From assembly GCF_000424105.1 (NCBI RefSeq), contig NZ_AUJG01000015.1, positions 1-64,000 of the forward strand: a DNA stretch of 64,000 nt, given 5' to 3'. Shown in pieces: positions 52,045-61,312 of the stretch. Position 1 is the first letter of the stretch; each line of letters starts with the position of its first letter. This DNA comes from Lachnospira multipara ATCC 19207 (GTDB lineage: Bacteria > Bacillota > Clostridia > Lachnospirales > Lachnospiraceae). A program made the position numbers and the translations under genes. The notes beneath the pieces are model-generated. The model ran no database searches. It worked only from the letters and a program-made list of their open reading frames with translations, and was not told the DNA's origin.

Positions 52045-53955
52045 CTAGTTTATTCCATTATACTTCTTCACATATTCCACGAACTCATCCTCAGGAATAG
52101 GTCTTGAGAAGTAAAAGCCCTGACAATAATCGCACTCTAGGGACTCCATAAGCTCCTTCTGTGCCTTTGTTTCTACGCCCTCTTGAACAATCTTTCTGCC
52201 CATACGCTTACCCATCTCAATGGTATTCTTAAGCATAATCATGGCCTCTTCGTTCTCCTCTGCTCTCCAAAGAATCTCTCTATCAATCTTTAATAGCTTA
52301 AAATCAATATTAAAGACGCTACTCATACTAGCAAAGCCAGTACCAAAATCATCAATAGAAGTTGCAAAGCCAATTTCACGAAGCTTGCTAATTGTCCGTT
52401 TCATAACCTCTGTATTCTCGACGGCTGCTGTCTCTGTAATTTCAAGGTTTAGCATGTTCACGTCGATGTTATATTTTCTCATAATATCAATGAACTTATC
52501 GGTTAAGTCTCGCTGCATACACTGCACAGGAGATAAATTAACCTCGATATAGTCAATTCCAAGACTCTTTAGGTCTCTTTCGCTTAAGAAGCGGCACACA
52601 TCCTCAAAGACAAATTCGCCGATGCCAATGATGGCTCCATTCTTCTCAGCAGTTCTAATAAACTCCTCAGGATTAATAGCCCCAATCTCTGGGTCGTAAA
52701 GTCTAAGTAAGGCCTCTGCCGACTTAATCTTGTTGTGCGCTCTATCCCAAATTGGCTGATAGTAAACCTTGAAATTATTAGAAATCAAAGCTCGTCTAAC
52801 GGCCTGCTCAATCTTTAATCTACGCTTTAACTCCTCAAGTCCCTTTCCTGAGACAAAGGTTACTCTTGAACCATTGCCAGTCTCAGAATAGCCAAGAAGT
52901 AAAAGCTCCTCCACGCGGTTTAGGTTATCTGGCACATGAACCTCATAGACTATAGCATTATATTCTATATCAATGTCATTAACCTTCCAAGCCTCTCTAA
53001 ATCTAGTGTTTAATACGTAGGAAACATATTCGGCTTTGTTATTCTCCTGACCTGTAAGGACAATTGCGAATACGCCTACATTTAAAGAATAAACCCTAGC
53101 CTGCCTATCCACAGTCTTTAGCCAAGTAGCGATATTAAATAAACTCTCGTTAATCTGATCAATACCAAGAACAGACATGTAACCTTCTATATTAGTAAGC
53201 TTAAGCATTATAACGCTAAACTTGTTGTCACTATCAATTAAAAGCTTCACATCTCGCTTAAAGGTGTTGCGGCTATATACGTCATACTCTGATACCTTGT
53301 GGCTTGCCTCATCATCAAGACTAATCATAACAGACATATAAACCACTGCCTGCACGAATAACTCGATTAAAAGATGTGGGTAAAAATACTGCACAATAAC
53401 GGAAACTATTCCACTCCAGATAAAGAGAGACAACATAATCACCATCTTAAGCCTAATAGACTTAAAGTAGATAATCATGTGTACCAAAAAGAATATTAAA
53501 TAAAATAATGTCACACCGTATATGCAAATCATAAGTATTTCTCTGTGATAGCCGTAATTACTATCAAAAGAGAATACTAGATTGTGGAATCTGTTAGTTA
53601 TAAGAAGTACAAAATTTACAAAATAAGGAATGAGAAGTAGATTGTACTTCTTCTTATTAGTCTTATAAAAAGCGCCAGAAATCATATTGGCGTAAATGTA
53701 ATACTGATATGGCACGAAATTATGAATTAGCAAATATAAATTGTTGCAGGTATATAAAAGAGGGAGTGGTATGCAACCCTTATTATTTACTGCAACCGAG
53801 AAAATGATATCTAAAGCCGCACAAATAAGACCGTTAATAACGATCCAGAAAAACATCTTATTCTCATCTCTATCTCTGTCTTTAATGACAAACATGCAGC
53901 CCATTACAATTAAACTTATAATAATTGCACATATATCAAAATCAAAATTATACAT
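52045..53955 (-). CDS. Membrane GGDEF(degenerate)-EAL protein
   Basis: A 636-residue protein. It has about seven N-terminal membrane segments (1-215), then a GGDEF-like domain (about 225-370) in which the GGDEF motif itself is missing (GYSETGNGSRVTFVSG region), and a C-terminal EAL domain (about 385-630). The EAL motifs are intact: SAEALLRLYDPE, IEVNLSPVQC, NLEITETAAV, TSIDDFGTGFASM, LLKIDREI, KIVQEGVET and GFYFSRP. It should hydrolyse c-di-GMP in response to an unknown membrane signal, with the GGDEF part regulatory. It is a single gene between repeat A and a terminator. It is the second EAL protein in the window. Confidence 0.9.
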   Translation of the reverse strand: MYNFDFDICAIIISLIVMGCMFVIKDRDRDENKMFFWIVINGLICAALDIIFSVAVNNKGCIPLPLLYTCNNLYLLIHNFVPYQYYIYANMISGAFYKTNKKKYNLLLIPYFVNFVLLITNRFHNLVFSFDSNYGYHREILMICIYGVTLFYLIFFLVHMIIYFKSIRLKMVIMLSLFIWSGIVSVIVQYFYPHLLIELFVQAVVYMSVMISLDDEASHKVSEYDVYSRNTFKRDVKLLIDSDNKFSVIMLKLTNIEGYMSVLGIDQINESLFNIATWLKTVDRQARVYSLNVGVFAIVLTGQENNKAEYVSYVLNTRFREAWKVNDIDIEYNAIVYEVHVPDNLNRVEELLLLGYSETGNGSRVTFVSGKGLEELKRRLKIEQAVRRALISNNFKVYYQPIWDRAHNKIKSAEALLRLYDPEIGAINPEEFIRTAEKNGAIIGIGEFVFEDVCRFLSERDLKSLGIDYIEVNLSPVQCMQRDLTDKFIDIMRKYNIDVNMLNLEITETAAVENTEVMKRTISKLREIGFATSIDDFGTGFASMSSVFNIDFKLLKIDREILWRAEENEEAMIMLKNTIEMGKRMGRKIVQEGVETKAQKELMESLECDYCQGFYFSRPIPEDEFVEYVKKYNGIN

Positions 53956-53985
53956 ATACTACCTCTAAGAACGCCCATAAATCAA

Positions 53986-54014
53986 AAGGTGATGCTAATA
54001 AAAAGCATCACCTT
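53986..54014 (-). terminator. Terminator of the cytidylate-kinase-like gene
   Basis: AAGGTGATGCT and AGCATCACCTT pair across a seven-base loop, 57 bases after the stop at 54071. Confidence 0.8.
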
Positions 54015-54070
54015 ATCACTAATATTATAACAAATTAATTGTATAGATTCTATAATTCTTTATCAAATTT

Positions 54071-55120
54071 TTAACAGTTTTCTGTTCTTGTAAGCATATC
54101 TGCAATTAAATCCACAGATCCTGCAATTCCGTATCTAGAACTATTTAAGCAGAAATCATAATTATTAGCTTCGTCCCAGTCCTTACTTGTATAATACTTG
54201 TAATATCTGTTTCTAAACTTATCGACCTTTCTTAAGTGCTTTCTAGCAGTCTTATAGTCAGTTCCGTTAATTTCCATCATTCTCTTAATACGCTCATCTT
54301 CTGGCGCTGTAATGTAGATACTAACGTGAGGGATGTGGTTATTAGTAAGAATGGCATCCGCGCATCTACCCATAACAACGAAGTCCTCACTCTTTGAAAT
54401 ATCGCAAAGAATTTCACTGATTTTAAAGAAAACTGCATCCTTTAATGGAAGACCATGATATCTGTTGAGATTCTTTAAAAGATATCTTAACTGATCTGAG
54501 TTCTTCTCATAGAAGACACTATGCTTCTTTCTATCATACTTGTAACCCTTATCCTTGGAATTCTGAATTTCGTTAACGTTTCTTCCTTCCTCAAGGTTAC
54601 TAATAACTTCCTGGAAGATTTCTGCATCGTAGAAGTTACATTTTAACTTATCAGCAAGCGCAAAACCGATTTCAGTACCTGCGCTACCATAAGTTCTGTT
54701 TATGCAAATGATACGATGATGCTTAACACCTGCATCAACCGCATTACTTACGTCACATAATTTAGCTGCTTCATAATCAAGAATTTCTACCTGACCAAAG
54801 CCTGGAGACATAGTTGAGATTTCTTTTAAAATGCTATCGTATTCCTTCATAATCTCTTTCCAAGCCTGGTGGTCTCTCTGCTTGATTGTACGAGCCATGT
54901 TACCAATTAAGGCTACCATACTTCTTAGGGCATGAGATTTATTACCCTCTGTCATAGTCTCCATAATCTCTTCAACTGATGTTGTTCTATCATCACTAAA
55001 TAAGCGACCAAGTTTAGAACCTGTTGCTTCGTAAACTTTTTTATCTAAGTCATAAATCTGCTCAGCTAACTTTGCAAGATCAGACTTAGTAATTTCTTTC
55101 TGTGTCATATTATCACTCAT
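54071..55120 (-). CDS. Cytidylate kinase-like family protein
   Basis: A 349-residue protein. The N-terminal 130 residues are helical, without known motifs (ITKSDLAKLAEQIYDLDKKV). The C-terminal 215 residues are a P-loop kinase-like domain: INRTYGSAGTEIGFALADKL in place of the usual GxxGxGK, then CNFYDAEIFQEVI and VVMGRCADAILTNNHIPHVS. The loss of the Walker lysine is normal for this family; catalytic activity is uncertain. It lies 10 bases downstream of the NhaD-type antiporter gene, in one operon. The pairing suggests a regulatory role. Confidence 0.8.
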   Translation of the reverse strand: MSDNMTQKEITKSDLAKLAEQIYDLDKKVYEATGSKLGRLFSDDRTTSVEEIMETMTEGNKSHALRSMVALIGNMARTIKQRDHQAWKEIMKEYDSILKEISTMSPGFGQVEILDYEAAKLCDVSNAVDAGVKHHRIICINRTYGSAGTEIGFALADKLKCNFYDAEIFQEVISNLEEGRNVNEIQNSKDKGYKYDRKKHSVFYEKNSDQLRYLLKNLNRYHGLPLKDAVFFKISEILCDISKSEDFVVMGRCADAILTNNHIPHVSIYITAPEDERIKRMMEINGTDYKTARKHLRKVDKFRNRYYKYYTSKDWDEANNYDFCLNSSRYGIAGSVDLIADMLTRTENC

Positions 55121-55130
55121 ATTCCACCTC

Positions 55131-56477
55131 CTATAAGAAGAAGACTAAAGTATCAAGAATGAACACTGGCACTAGAATACCAATAGACCATTTCATATAA
55201 CCAAAGAAGCTTGGCATTCTGATACCATTTTCGTCTGATATTGATTTGATCATAAAGTTAGGTGCATTACCGATGTATGTGTTAGCTCCCATAAATACGG
55301 CACCACATGAGATTGCAAGTAACATATGAGCTGGAATTATACCAACTGTTGTTGCAATACCTGATGTGTAACCAAGTGTACCTGCGGCAGTTAAGAATAC
55401 AAGGTAAGTTGGTGTGTTATCAAGGAAACTTGAAAGTGCACCGGTTGTCCAGAACATTTGCATAGGCTTTGTAAGGCCAAGGTCTGGACCTACTGACTTA
55501 AGTAATGTAAGAGCTGGTGCCATAGTAATAAAGATACCAATGAAAAGAATTGCTACTTCTTCGATAGCGCCCCATGTGAAATGGTTTCTCTCTCTGATTT
55601 CCTTATTAGTAGTCTTAAATGAAAGGAAGGCAGCAACTAAGATAATTACACACTCAATCATAGCTGGGAATGTAAATGTAACTTCGCCTAAAATGTGAAT
55701 ACCAAGTACAGCTCCCTCTGCATCCTGGAATGCAGGAAGTGTAGGTAAAACACCACTTAAGATAACCGCTACAACGATCATTACTAAGAAAATTAAATTG
55801 TGAAGTCCTGAGAACTTAATCTCTGTTCCGGCCTTTGAAAGGTCAGGTCTACGACCTCTTGCTAAATCTCTCTTATATCTCTTTCTATCAATAAAATAGA
55901 AGATAACAGAAAGAACTGCTAAATTAAATATGAAAACTGGGAATAGATTCAAGCTCCAAAAGAATGGTACACCACGCATAAAGCCCATTAAAAGTGGTGG
56001 ATCACCCATAGGTGTTAGGGCGCCTCCAAGGTTACTGATCATGAAAATGAAGAAAATCATGATGTGTCCCTTATGACGTCTCCAAGAATTCATCTTGATT
56101 ATAGGTCTAACCATAAGCATTGATGAACCTGTGGTACCGATGATACTTGAAAGAAATGTTCCAATTATAAGTAATATAACATTAACTCCTGGCGAACCGG
56201 CTAGGTCACCGTCAAAAGAAATATTACCTGCTACACAATAAAGTCCAAATAAAAGGACGATAAAAGTAAGATAGTCTCCGAAGAAACTCTCCAATACAGA
56301 CTCAGCTGTCCCCACAATACTGTTACTGATTGTAAAAAGAATTGCAAATACAATAATCCAGAATGCGACAGCGATGGCCTTGTACTTTTCCCACCATTCT
56401 GCATTAAAGATAGGAAAAAGTGCTATACATAGCAATAACCCTACGAATGGTAAGCACAATACGATTGAATTAACCAT
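55131..56477 (-). CDS. NhaD/ArsB-type sodium:proton antiporter
   Basis: A 448-residue polytopic protein with about 12 membrane segments. FIFMISNLGGALTPMGDPPL carries the conserved GD-PP loop of the NhaD/citrate transporter clan. SSFLDNTPTYLVFLTAAGTL is the second half-site. No soluble domains are seen. It probably exchanges Na+ for H+; arsenite or dicarboxylate transport are alternatives in the clan. The kinase-like gene follows directly. Confidence 0.88.
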   Translation of the reverse strand: MVNSIVLCLPFVGLLLCIALFPIFNAEWWEKYKAIAVAFWIIVFAILFTISNSIVGTAESVLESFFGDYLTFIVLLFGLYCVAGNISFDGDLAGSPGVNVILLIIGTFLSSIIGTTGSSMLMVRPIIKMNSWRRHKGHIMIFFIFMISNLGGALTPMGDPPLLMGFMRGVPFFWSLNLFPVFIFNLAVLSVIFYFIDRKRYKRDLARGRRPDLSKAGTEIKFSGLHNLIFLVMIVVAVILSGVLPTLPAFQDAEGAVLGIHILGEVTFTFPAMIECVIILVAAFLSFKTTNKEIRERNHFTWGAIEEVAILFIGIFITMAPALTLLKSVGPDLGLTKPMQMFWTTGALSSFLDNTPTYLVFLTAAGTLGYTSGIATTVGIIPAHMLLAISCGAVFMGANTYIGNAPNFMIKSISDENGIRMPSFFGYMKWSIGILVPVFILDTLVFFL

Positions 56478-56663
56478 AAAAATCCTCCTAAAGATCGATT
56501 ACTAAGCGTAATCTACTTTCTCTAGCTTACAATTGTTGTATTATCCTCTTATATAAAGATAAAGTCAACAAGTTTACTGATAATAATTTCCCCATATATA
56601 TTTTTCACATTAACCCACAGTTGATTATTATATATTGTAAAACTTTTTCGTGTAAGTATCAAT

Positions 56664-58283
56664 TTACAAATATTTCTTTCCAAAAAATATACATTTGCAA
56701 ATCTTTTCCAATATTTCTGGACTATTCTTAGTGAAATTTGCATCGTAAGGAGTGATAAAAAGCGCTATAGCCCCAAGTATTGTAATAATGCAAAGATACG
56801 CTATAAATTGCCTTATATCATTCTTATGTTTCTTACTAGCCGTGGCCTCAAGACTTGCAAGGCAGATAAAGGCATTGATTCCCATAAGTAATAGGAAATC
56901 TAGCTTGTATCTTTCAAGCAGGTAAGGGGTCCAGCACACAGAAAGCACTGTAATCACAATAGGCAAGGCAAAGAGCCAAAGGCTAAAGCCGTAAAGCCCC
57001 TCCTTCTTTAATTTATATGAAGCTCTTTTTGAAAATGCAGCAAAAACTGCAATTAGTATCGGAAATTCAAACAATACCCCCGAAAAGCCTACAAAAGGAA
57101 AGCTCTCCTTTATAGTCTTAAAACTAATGAAGTTATAAACAAGTCCGTTTAGCACATCAATTAGATTGAAGCGTTTGAAAATGTTACCGTAGGCCGATTG
57201 GTCTGTCACTGTCATTTGATAAGACTGTCCAAATTCAAAAGGATTATGGAAACGTAGGTAGTTGTAAAGCATAAGAGCTAGGGCTACAAGGAGGTATGGT
57301 AGGGCTGCAATGCAGAGGTTACGTAAGATTGTAACCGGGCCGCGGCCTGCTGCCTTGCTTGCTGCGGGTGAAACTAAGTCGCCATTCTCGCAGGCAGCTT
57401 CGCCGCAAACCTCCACTCGGCCGCCGACTTCATAATCTCCTGCCCTAAACTTCTTCACATATATAATTATAAAAGGAATCACCGCAAGGCTTGCTAGTCC
57501 TATTGTTGGTCTTGAGCCCCAAACTAAGGCGCCACAAAGAGAGCCAAGGATTGCATCCTTTATAACTTTCCAATTCTTTTTTTGTAAAAAAACGCCATGA
57601 ATAAAGAAATAAAAACTCCAAATCTGAAAAGCCAAACCACAAGAAATAGCTGTGCAGTAAAGCTCTGGCGCATCAAGAATATACCAGACGCTAAGGACTG
57701 ATACAGTAACAGATAATAGAGAAACTAGGCTTGCGGGAAGCTTTTTAAAGAAAAGCCTTTGTAACATTTTCAAAAGGAAGAAGATTCCTAGAACGATAAA
57801 GATTACAAAAATCCTAGTTACTATGATTGTTGGCAGGCTCATACCTGTAATTAACTTAAAAGGTAGGAATAGAAGAATCACTGGCACTACTCCAAAGTAG
57901 ACATAGTAGTGGCCCTCAAAATAAGCGCTATCCCAGTGAACGGATATGTCGTTTAGCTTACGCACCTGATAGTCGTAAGGATTAGATAGGGCTTCTAGCT
58001 TTGGGTCCACGTCGTAATCTAGATATAAGTGGCCCTCAAGGAAGCTATCAGCCAAAAGCTCATACTGGTCGTGGTGATTATTATTAACCCCATTCCAGCT
58101 GTTGCTAAGCCCCATTGGGAGCTGGAGAACTAATATAGTTACTAGCATTATGGAAAGCTCAATTCCCTTTTTAAAAGTGGAATTAAGGCTAACATTTTCT
58201 TTGAATAAAAACGACCTCTTGTTAAAGATTGCAAAAAGTCCTAATAGAATTCCCCAAAACAAAATACTAGTAACTATATACAT
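56664..58283 (-). CDS. Polytopic membrane protein, likely glycosyltransferase (GT-C-like)
   Basis: A 539-residue protein with about 11 membrane segments. Extracytoplasmic loop 1 contains NNHHDQYELLADSFLEGHLY and DVDPKLEALSNPYDYQ, a pattern of GT-C-type enzymes in Firmicutes with acidic residues after TM2. The cytoplasmic loop at residues 284-316 is encoded by a GC-rich, in-frame stretch (57337-57431) very unlike the rest of the gene. A GGTAGGGG site precedes ATG 58283. The GT2 gene ends 9 bases upstream, so it likely supplies the lipid-linked sugar donor. The function is inferred from context. Confidence 0.7.
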   Translation of the reverse strand: MYIVTSILFWGILLGLFAIFNKRSFLFKENVSLNSTFKKGIELSIMLVTILVLQLPMGLSNSWNGVNNNHHDQYELLADSFLEGHLYLDYDVDPKLEALSNPYDYQVRKLNDISVHWDSAYFEGHYYVYFGVVPVILLFLPFKLITGMSLPTIIVTRIFVIFIVLGIFFLLKMLQRLFFKKLPASLVSLLSVTVSVLSVWYILDAPELYCTAISCGLAFQIWSFYFFIHGVFLQKKNWKVIKDAILGSLCGALVWGSRPTIGLASLAVIPFIIIYVKKFRAGDYEVGGRVEVCGEAACENGDLVSPAASKAAGRGPVTILRNLCIAALPYLLVALALMLYNYLRFHNPFEFGQSYQMTVTDQSAYGNIFKRFNLIDVLNGLVYNFISFKTIKESFPFVGFSGVLFEFPILIAVFAAFSKRASYKLKKEGLYGFSLWLFALPIVITVLSVCWTPYLLERYKLDFLLLMGINAFICLASLEATASKKHKNDIRQFIAYLCIITILGAIALFITPYDANFTKNSPEILEKICKCIFFGKKYL

Positions 58284-58292
58284 AGGCGTCCC

Positions 58293-59042
58293 CTACCTTT
58301 TCTCATCATAATAATGTAAAAAATAAACCCTGTAAAAAATCTTCCAAGTATCTAAAAATACATGCCAAGCGTCCTTTAAACCGATTCGGTTGGCGTTCTT
58401 CTCTCTAACAAACACAACCTCTACTGGCATCTGTGCAATCTTTGCCCCTCTTCTGTGAACCGCCACTAAAAGCTCGATATCATAAGCAAAACCTGCGGTT
58501 CTAATTAAATGGCCTACGGGCTTGATTGCTGAAGCCTTAAAGACCTTGATTCCTGTCTGTGTATCCTTCACATTTAGGTGGAAAAGCACAAGCAGCATAA
58601 GGTAGTAACCCATGCTTATGACCTTTCGCTTGAAAGGATATTTTAGTTTAGAATCTTTATGAAATTTACAGCCAATGACTACGTCCTTGTTGTCTCTTAG
58701 CATCTTCTCTAAGTAGCCCTCAAGCTGCATTGGATTTAGCTCCAAATCCGCATCAAGAAATGCGATATATTCTCCATCGGACTGCATAACCCCCGCCATG
58801 ATTGCATTACCCTTGCCTCTATTCTTACCGTAAGAGACAGGTCTAATGCGAGAGTCTTCCTTTGCTGCCCTCTTTATCTCCTTTAATGTATTATCTTTGC
58901 TACCATCATTTACCACTACAATTTCAAAATCCTCTACAAAAGATGACACAATACTAATAGTCTTCATCAAGCTCTCATAGATTAGTTTTTCCTCATTATA
59001 GGCCGGCATTACAACTGATAACTTCGCGCCTAAATCTACCAT
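58293..59042 (-). CDS. Glycosyltransferase family 2 (polyprenyl-phosphate sugar synthase-like)
   Basis: A 249-residue protein starting at ATG 59042 behind AAGAAGG. GT2 motifs are LSVVMPAYNEEKLIYESLMK, EIVVVNDGSKDNT, AFLDADLELNP (the DxD) and KDTQTGIKVFKAS. No membrane segment pair typical of GtrB is present, only a weak one near 145-165, so it resembles the dolichyl-phosphate-glucose/mannose synthase type. It probably loads a sugar onto undecaprenyl phosphate for the membrane transferase that follows. It forms a two-gene operon. Confidence 0.88.
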   Translation of the reverse strand: MVDLGAKLSVVMPAYNEEKLIYESLMKTISIVSSFVEDFEIVVVNDGSKDNTLKEIKRAAKEDSRIRPVSYGKNRGKGNAIMAGVMQSDGEYIAFLDADLELNPMQLEGYLEKMLRDNKDVVIGCKFHKDSKLKYPFKRKVISMGYYLMLLVLFHLNVKDTQTGIKVFKASAIKPVGHLIRTAGFAYDIELLVAVHRRGAKIAQMPVEVVFVREKNANRIGLKDAWHVFLDTWKIFYRVYFLHYYDEKR

Positions 59043-59063
59043 ATTAAATGTCCTTCTTAAAAA

Positions 59064-59094
59064 AATGAGTACTGCATATCGTACAGTACTCATT
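59064..59094 (-). terminator. Terminator of the DUF3048 gene
   Basis: AATGAGTACTG-nine bases-CAGTACTCATT is followed by a T-run on the minus strand. It overlaps the leader of the GT2 gene. Confidence 0.85.
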
Positions 59095-59132
59095 ATATCA
59101 ATTCTTAATTTATCTTGCTACAGTTTTTGAAA

Positions 59133-60200
59133 CTATTCAATAGTCAGGCCTTCGCTAGTTGGATGAAGCTCAACATAAGTTCTACCATCGGAAAGCTCAA
59201 TTTCTTCACCTGTTGCAGCATTAGTATAAACAGTCTGAGCATACCTATCAGCCTTAGACCAGTTGATTGGAATTGCGCTACCATTTGTAATATAATAGCC
59301 AGTTCCTGAGCCAGTTGTGTAAATGTCTAAGCAGTAGTTATCTGACATGTAGCCATAGCTTATGTTCTGAACGATGATGTTCTTTGCTGTGAAGTTCTCG
59401 CCTGTGCCATAGTCAGAGGCTGTTGTGCCATTATTAGCTCTTGTGTATTCCTTAGTTGTTTGGTCATATGAAAATGTAGTCGTCTGGGCGCCGCCAATAG
59501 TTACCTTGACGTTAGTTGCTGGAAGGGCGCCTTCCACTCCACTTAGCTCCACATCTGAAACATTGTAGTTAAATACTAAAGTGTCCTCAGCAGAATCTGC
59601 TTCCATATTAAATCCCTTAGTGTCTCTTGCATACTCAAGTAGCTTAAGAGTTGATGTATAAGCTGTATGCTCTGTTGCCAGGTTCTTTGGATTCTCTCTC
59701 CAGAAAGGAGAATCATACATACCATTAATGTCGTCAATGCCTGTTGAAGAAATCTGAGAAATAGCCCAGTCACTTCCACCAAAATGAACAAATATGGCAT
59801 CTGACTCAAAACAGTAATCTAACATGTTGTGTCTCGCACTTCTTACAGTTCCTACCTGTAAGTCTTCCTCTACATCCTTAAAGAAGGCAAGAAGTCTTGT
59901 CTGACCACCTTCTACTGGAATCTCGTAAATTAAAAAGGCCTTGTTTAGGCCACGCTGTACTGTAGTTGCAGGATAGACGTTGTTAATAGAAATGGCAAAT
60001 GGTCTTGTCTTTGAATTAACGTCTACTACATCCACTACTTCAGGCGCTTCTGTCTGCTCCTGTGTTGTCTCCTCTGTCTCTGTCTCTGTCTCTGTTTCCG
60101 CTTCTTGTGCTTTTTTCTTACCGCAAGCTCCAAGATTTAAAATCATCATTGAAGAAAAAAGACATACTAGGAGTAAAGATAACAATCTCTTAACTTTCAT
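59133..60200 (-). CDS. DUF3048 (YerB-like) lipoprotein
   Basis: A 355-residue exported lipoprotein with a lipobox at LNLGAC (Cys about 26). A low-complexity ETETETETEE spacer follows, with DUF3048 (about 55-200) and its C-terminal domain (about 235-350). Typical family segments are RPFAISINNVYPATTVQRGL, IYEIPVEGGQTRLLAFF and GTVRSARHNMLDYCFESDA. The family occurs in Bacilli and Clostridia (YerB) and its role at the cell surface is unknown. GAGGG is close to ATG 60200. It is monocistronic, bounded by terminators on both sides. Confidence 0.9.
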   Translation of the reverse strand: MKVKRLLSLLLVCLFSSMMILNLGACGKKKAQEAETETETETEETTQEQTEAPEVVDVVDVNSKTRPFAISINNVYPATTVQRGLNKAFLIYEIPVEGGQTRLLAFFKDVEEDLQVGTVRSARHNMLDYCFESDAIFVHFGGSDWAISQISSTGIDDINGMYDSPFWRENPKNLATEHTAYTSTLKLLEYARDTKGFNMEADSAEDTLVFNYNVSDVELSGVEGALPATNVKVTIGGAQTTTFSYDQTTKEYTRANNGTTASDYGTGENFTAKNIIVQNISYGYMSDNYCLDIYTTGSGTGYYITNGSAIPINWSKADRYAQTVYTNAATGEEIELSDGRTYVELHPTSEGLTIE

Positions 60201-60270
60201 AAAAGCCCTCCCCCTCTATTCATATTTTAATTTTACTATTAATAATATTTTCTGTAAAGTGGGAGAAAAA

Positions 60271-60300
60271 AAAGGACTACAAACTAATTTGTAGTCCTTT
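60271..60300. terminator. Bidirectional terminator after tRNA-Leu
   Basis: AAAGGACTACAAA and TTTGTAGTCCTTT form a 13-bp stem with a short loop. The minus strand continues with T residues. It closes the tRNA-Tyr/tRNA-Leu transcript. Confidence 0.88.
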
Positions 60301-60324
60301 TGTCTTATTATTACAAAAATGTAA

Positions 60325-60411
60325 TGCCGGCAACGGGAATCGAACCCGTATGGGAGTATAAGTCCCGCAGGATTTTAAGTCCTGTGCGTCTGCCAGTTCC
60401 GCCACACCGGC
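60325..60411 (-). tRNA. tRNA-Leu (anticodon TAA)
   Basis: On the minus strand it begins GCCGGTGTGGCGGAACTGGC. The anticodon stem CAGGA/TCCTG encloses CTTAAAA, anticodon TAA. A long variable arm (class II) and the T loop GGGTTCGATTCCC are present. It is 87 bases; CCA is not encoded. Confidence 0.95.
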
Positions 60412-60649
60412 ATAACTGCTCACTGAGCAATCAACTTGTTCTTGAGTACCCTCAAGACCTTAGTTATATTATCACGAGATTGAAGCTTCGTCAACCTAAA
60501 ATTAGGAAATCTTGCGATATTTTTATACATGTTAAACTGGCGTAGCCTAAGTTATCCTAGCGATGCATCAATGTCTCGCTCTTGGGAAAAAGATCTTACG
60601 ATCAACAAGACAACTAAGAATGCTTTACTACCTGCAGAATACATGCAAA

Positions 60650-60731
60650 TGGGCGGAGAAGGATTCGAACCTTCGAAGGCAGTGCCAGCAGATTTACAGT
60701 CTGTCCCCTTTGGCCACTCGGGAATCCACCC
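60650..60731 (-). tRNA. tRNA-Tyr (anticodon GTA)
   Basis: On the minus strand it begins GGGTGGATTCCCGAGTGG. The anticodon stem encloses CTGTAAA, anticodon GTA. The long variable arm CTGGCACTGCC... is typical of bacterial tRNA-Tyr. The acceptor GGGTGGA pairs with TCCGCCC. It is upstream of tRNA-Leu on the same strand. Confidence 0.95.
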
Positions 60732-60957
60732 ATGTACTCAAATAAGCAATTATTAAGTTAATTCAAGGCAATAAGCTTTACTGCCTCAAACGTTTGCAAG
60801 TTTACCATAACAAAATATAGTATGCAATACATTTTCAAAGGCTTTCATAAATCTTTCACTTTTTTCACAAAGTTGACACAGACTTGACAATACAGTTTGT
60901 GGTTTATATACAAAAATGTGTATGGAATTGCATTGCAAAACCATACACATTTTAAGA

Positions 60958-61185
60958 TTAATCTTCCTGCAATCTTTCAACCATTGCTAAAAGACCTGCA
61001 GCGCTATTAAAGTTATCTGGGATAATTTCGCTAGCTGGAATTGAAATATCATACTCATCTGTAAGAGCTGAGATGATCTGTAAAATATCAAATGAATCTA
61101 AAATGTGATCATCAATAAGTGTTGTGCAATTTTCAAAATCTACATCTTCCTTAACGTCCTGTAAAATTTCAATAAGTTCTTCCAT
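60958..61185 (-). CDS. Acyl/aminoacyl carrier protein (DltC-like)
   Basis: A 75-residue acidic four-helix protein. The phosphopantetheine attachment site is DDHILDSFDILQII with Ser about 31; the DSF form is closer to DltC-like carriers than to fatty-acid ACP (DSL). It is the last gene of the ligase-decarboxylase-carrier operon and should carry an aminoacyl thioester made by the ligase. No thioesterase or transferase is visible before the tRNA genes. Confidence 0.87.
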   Translation of the reverse strand: MEELIEILQDVKEDVDFENCTTLIDDHILDSFDILQIISALTDEYDISIPASEIIPDNFNSAAGLLAMVERLQED

Positions 61186-61245
61186 AGTTTTCCTTCGACT
61201 TTAAAAGTCTATCCTTTCTAATAATTAATTTTGTAAAAAATTTAC

Positions 61246-61312
61246 CTAGTAAGCTTTATACCCCCACTTTAAGCTTACGCTTTTGAAGCGGGGGATTGCT
61301 TACACTGCGTTC
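61246..61312. repeat. Structured repeat B, truncated copy 3
   Basis: The last 67 bases of repeat B, in the orientation of copy 2 with a few changes in the stem (CCCCCACTTTAAG for CCCCCGCTTAAAG). It overlaps the 3' end of the decarboxylase gene and supplies its stop codon. Confidence 0.85.
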
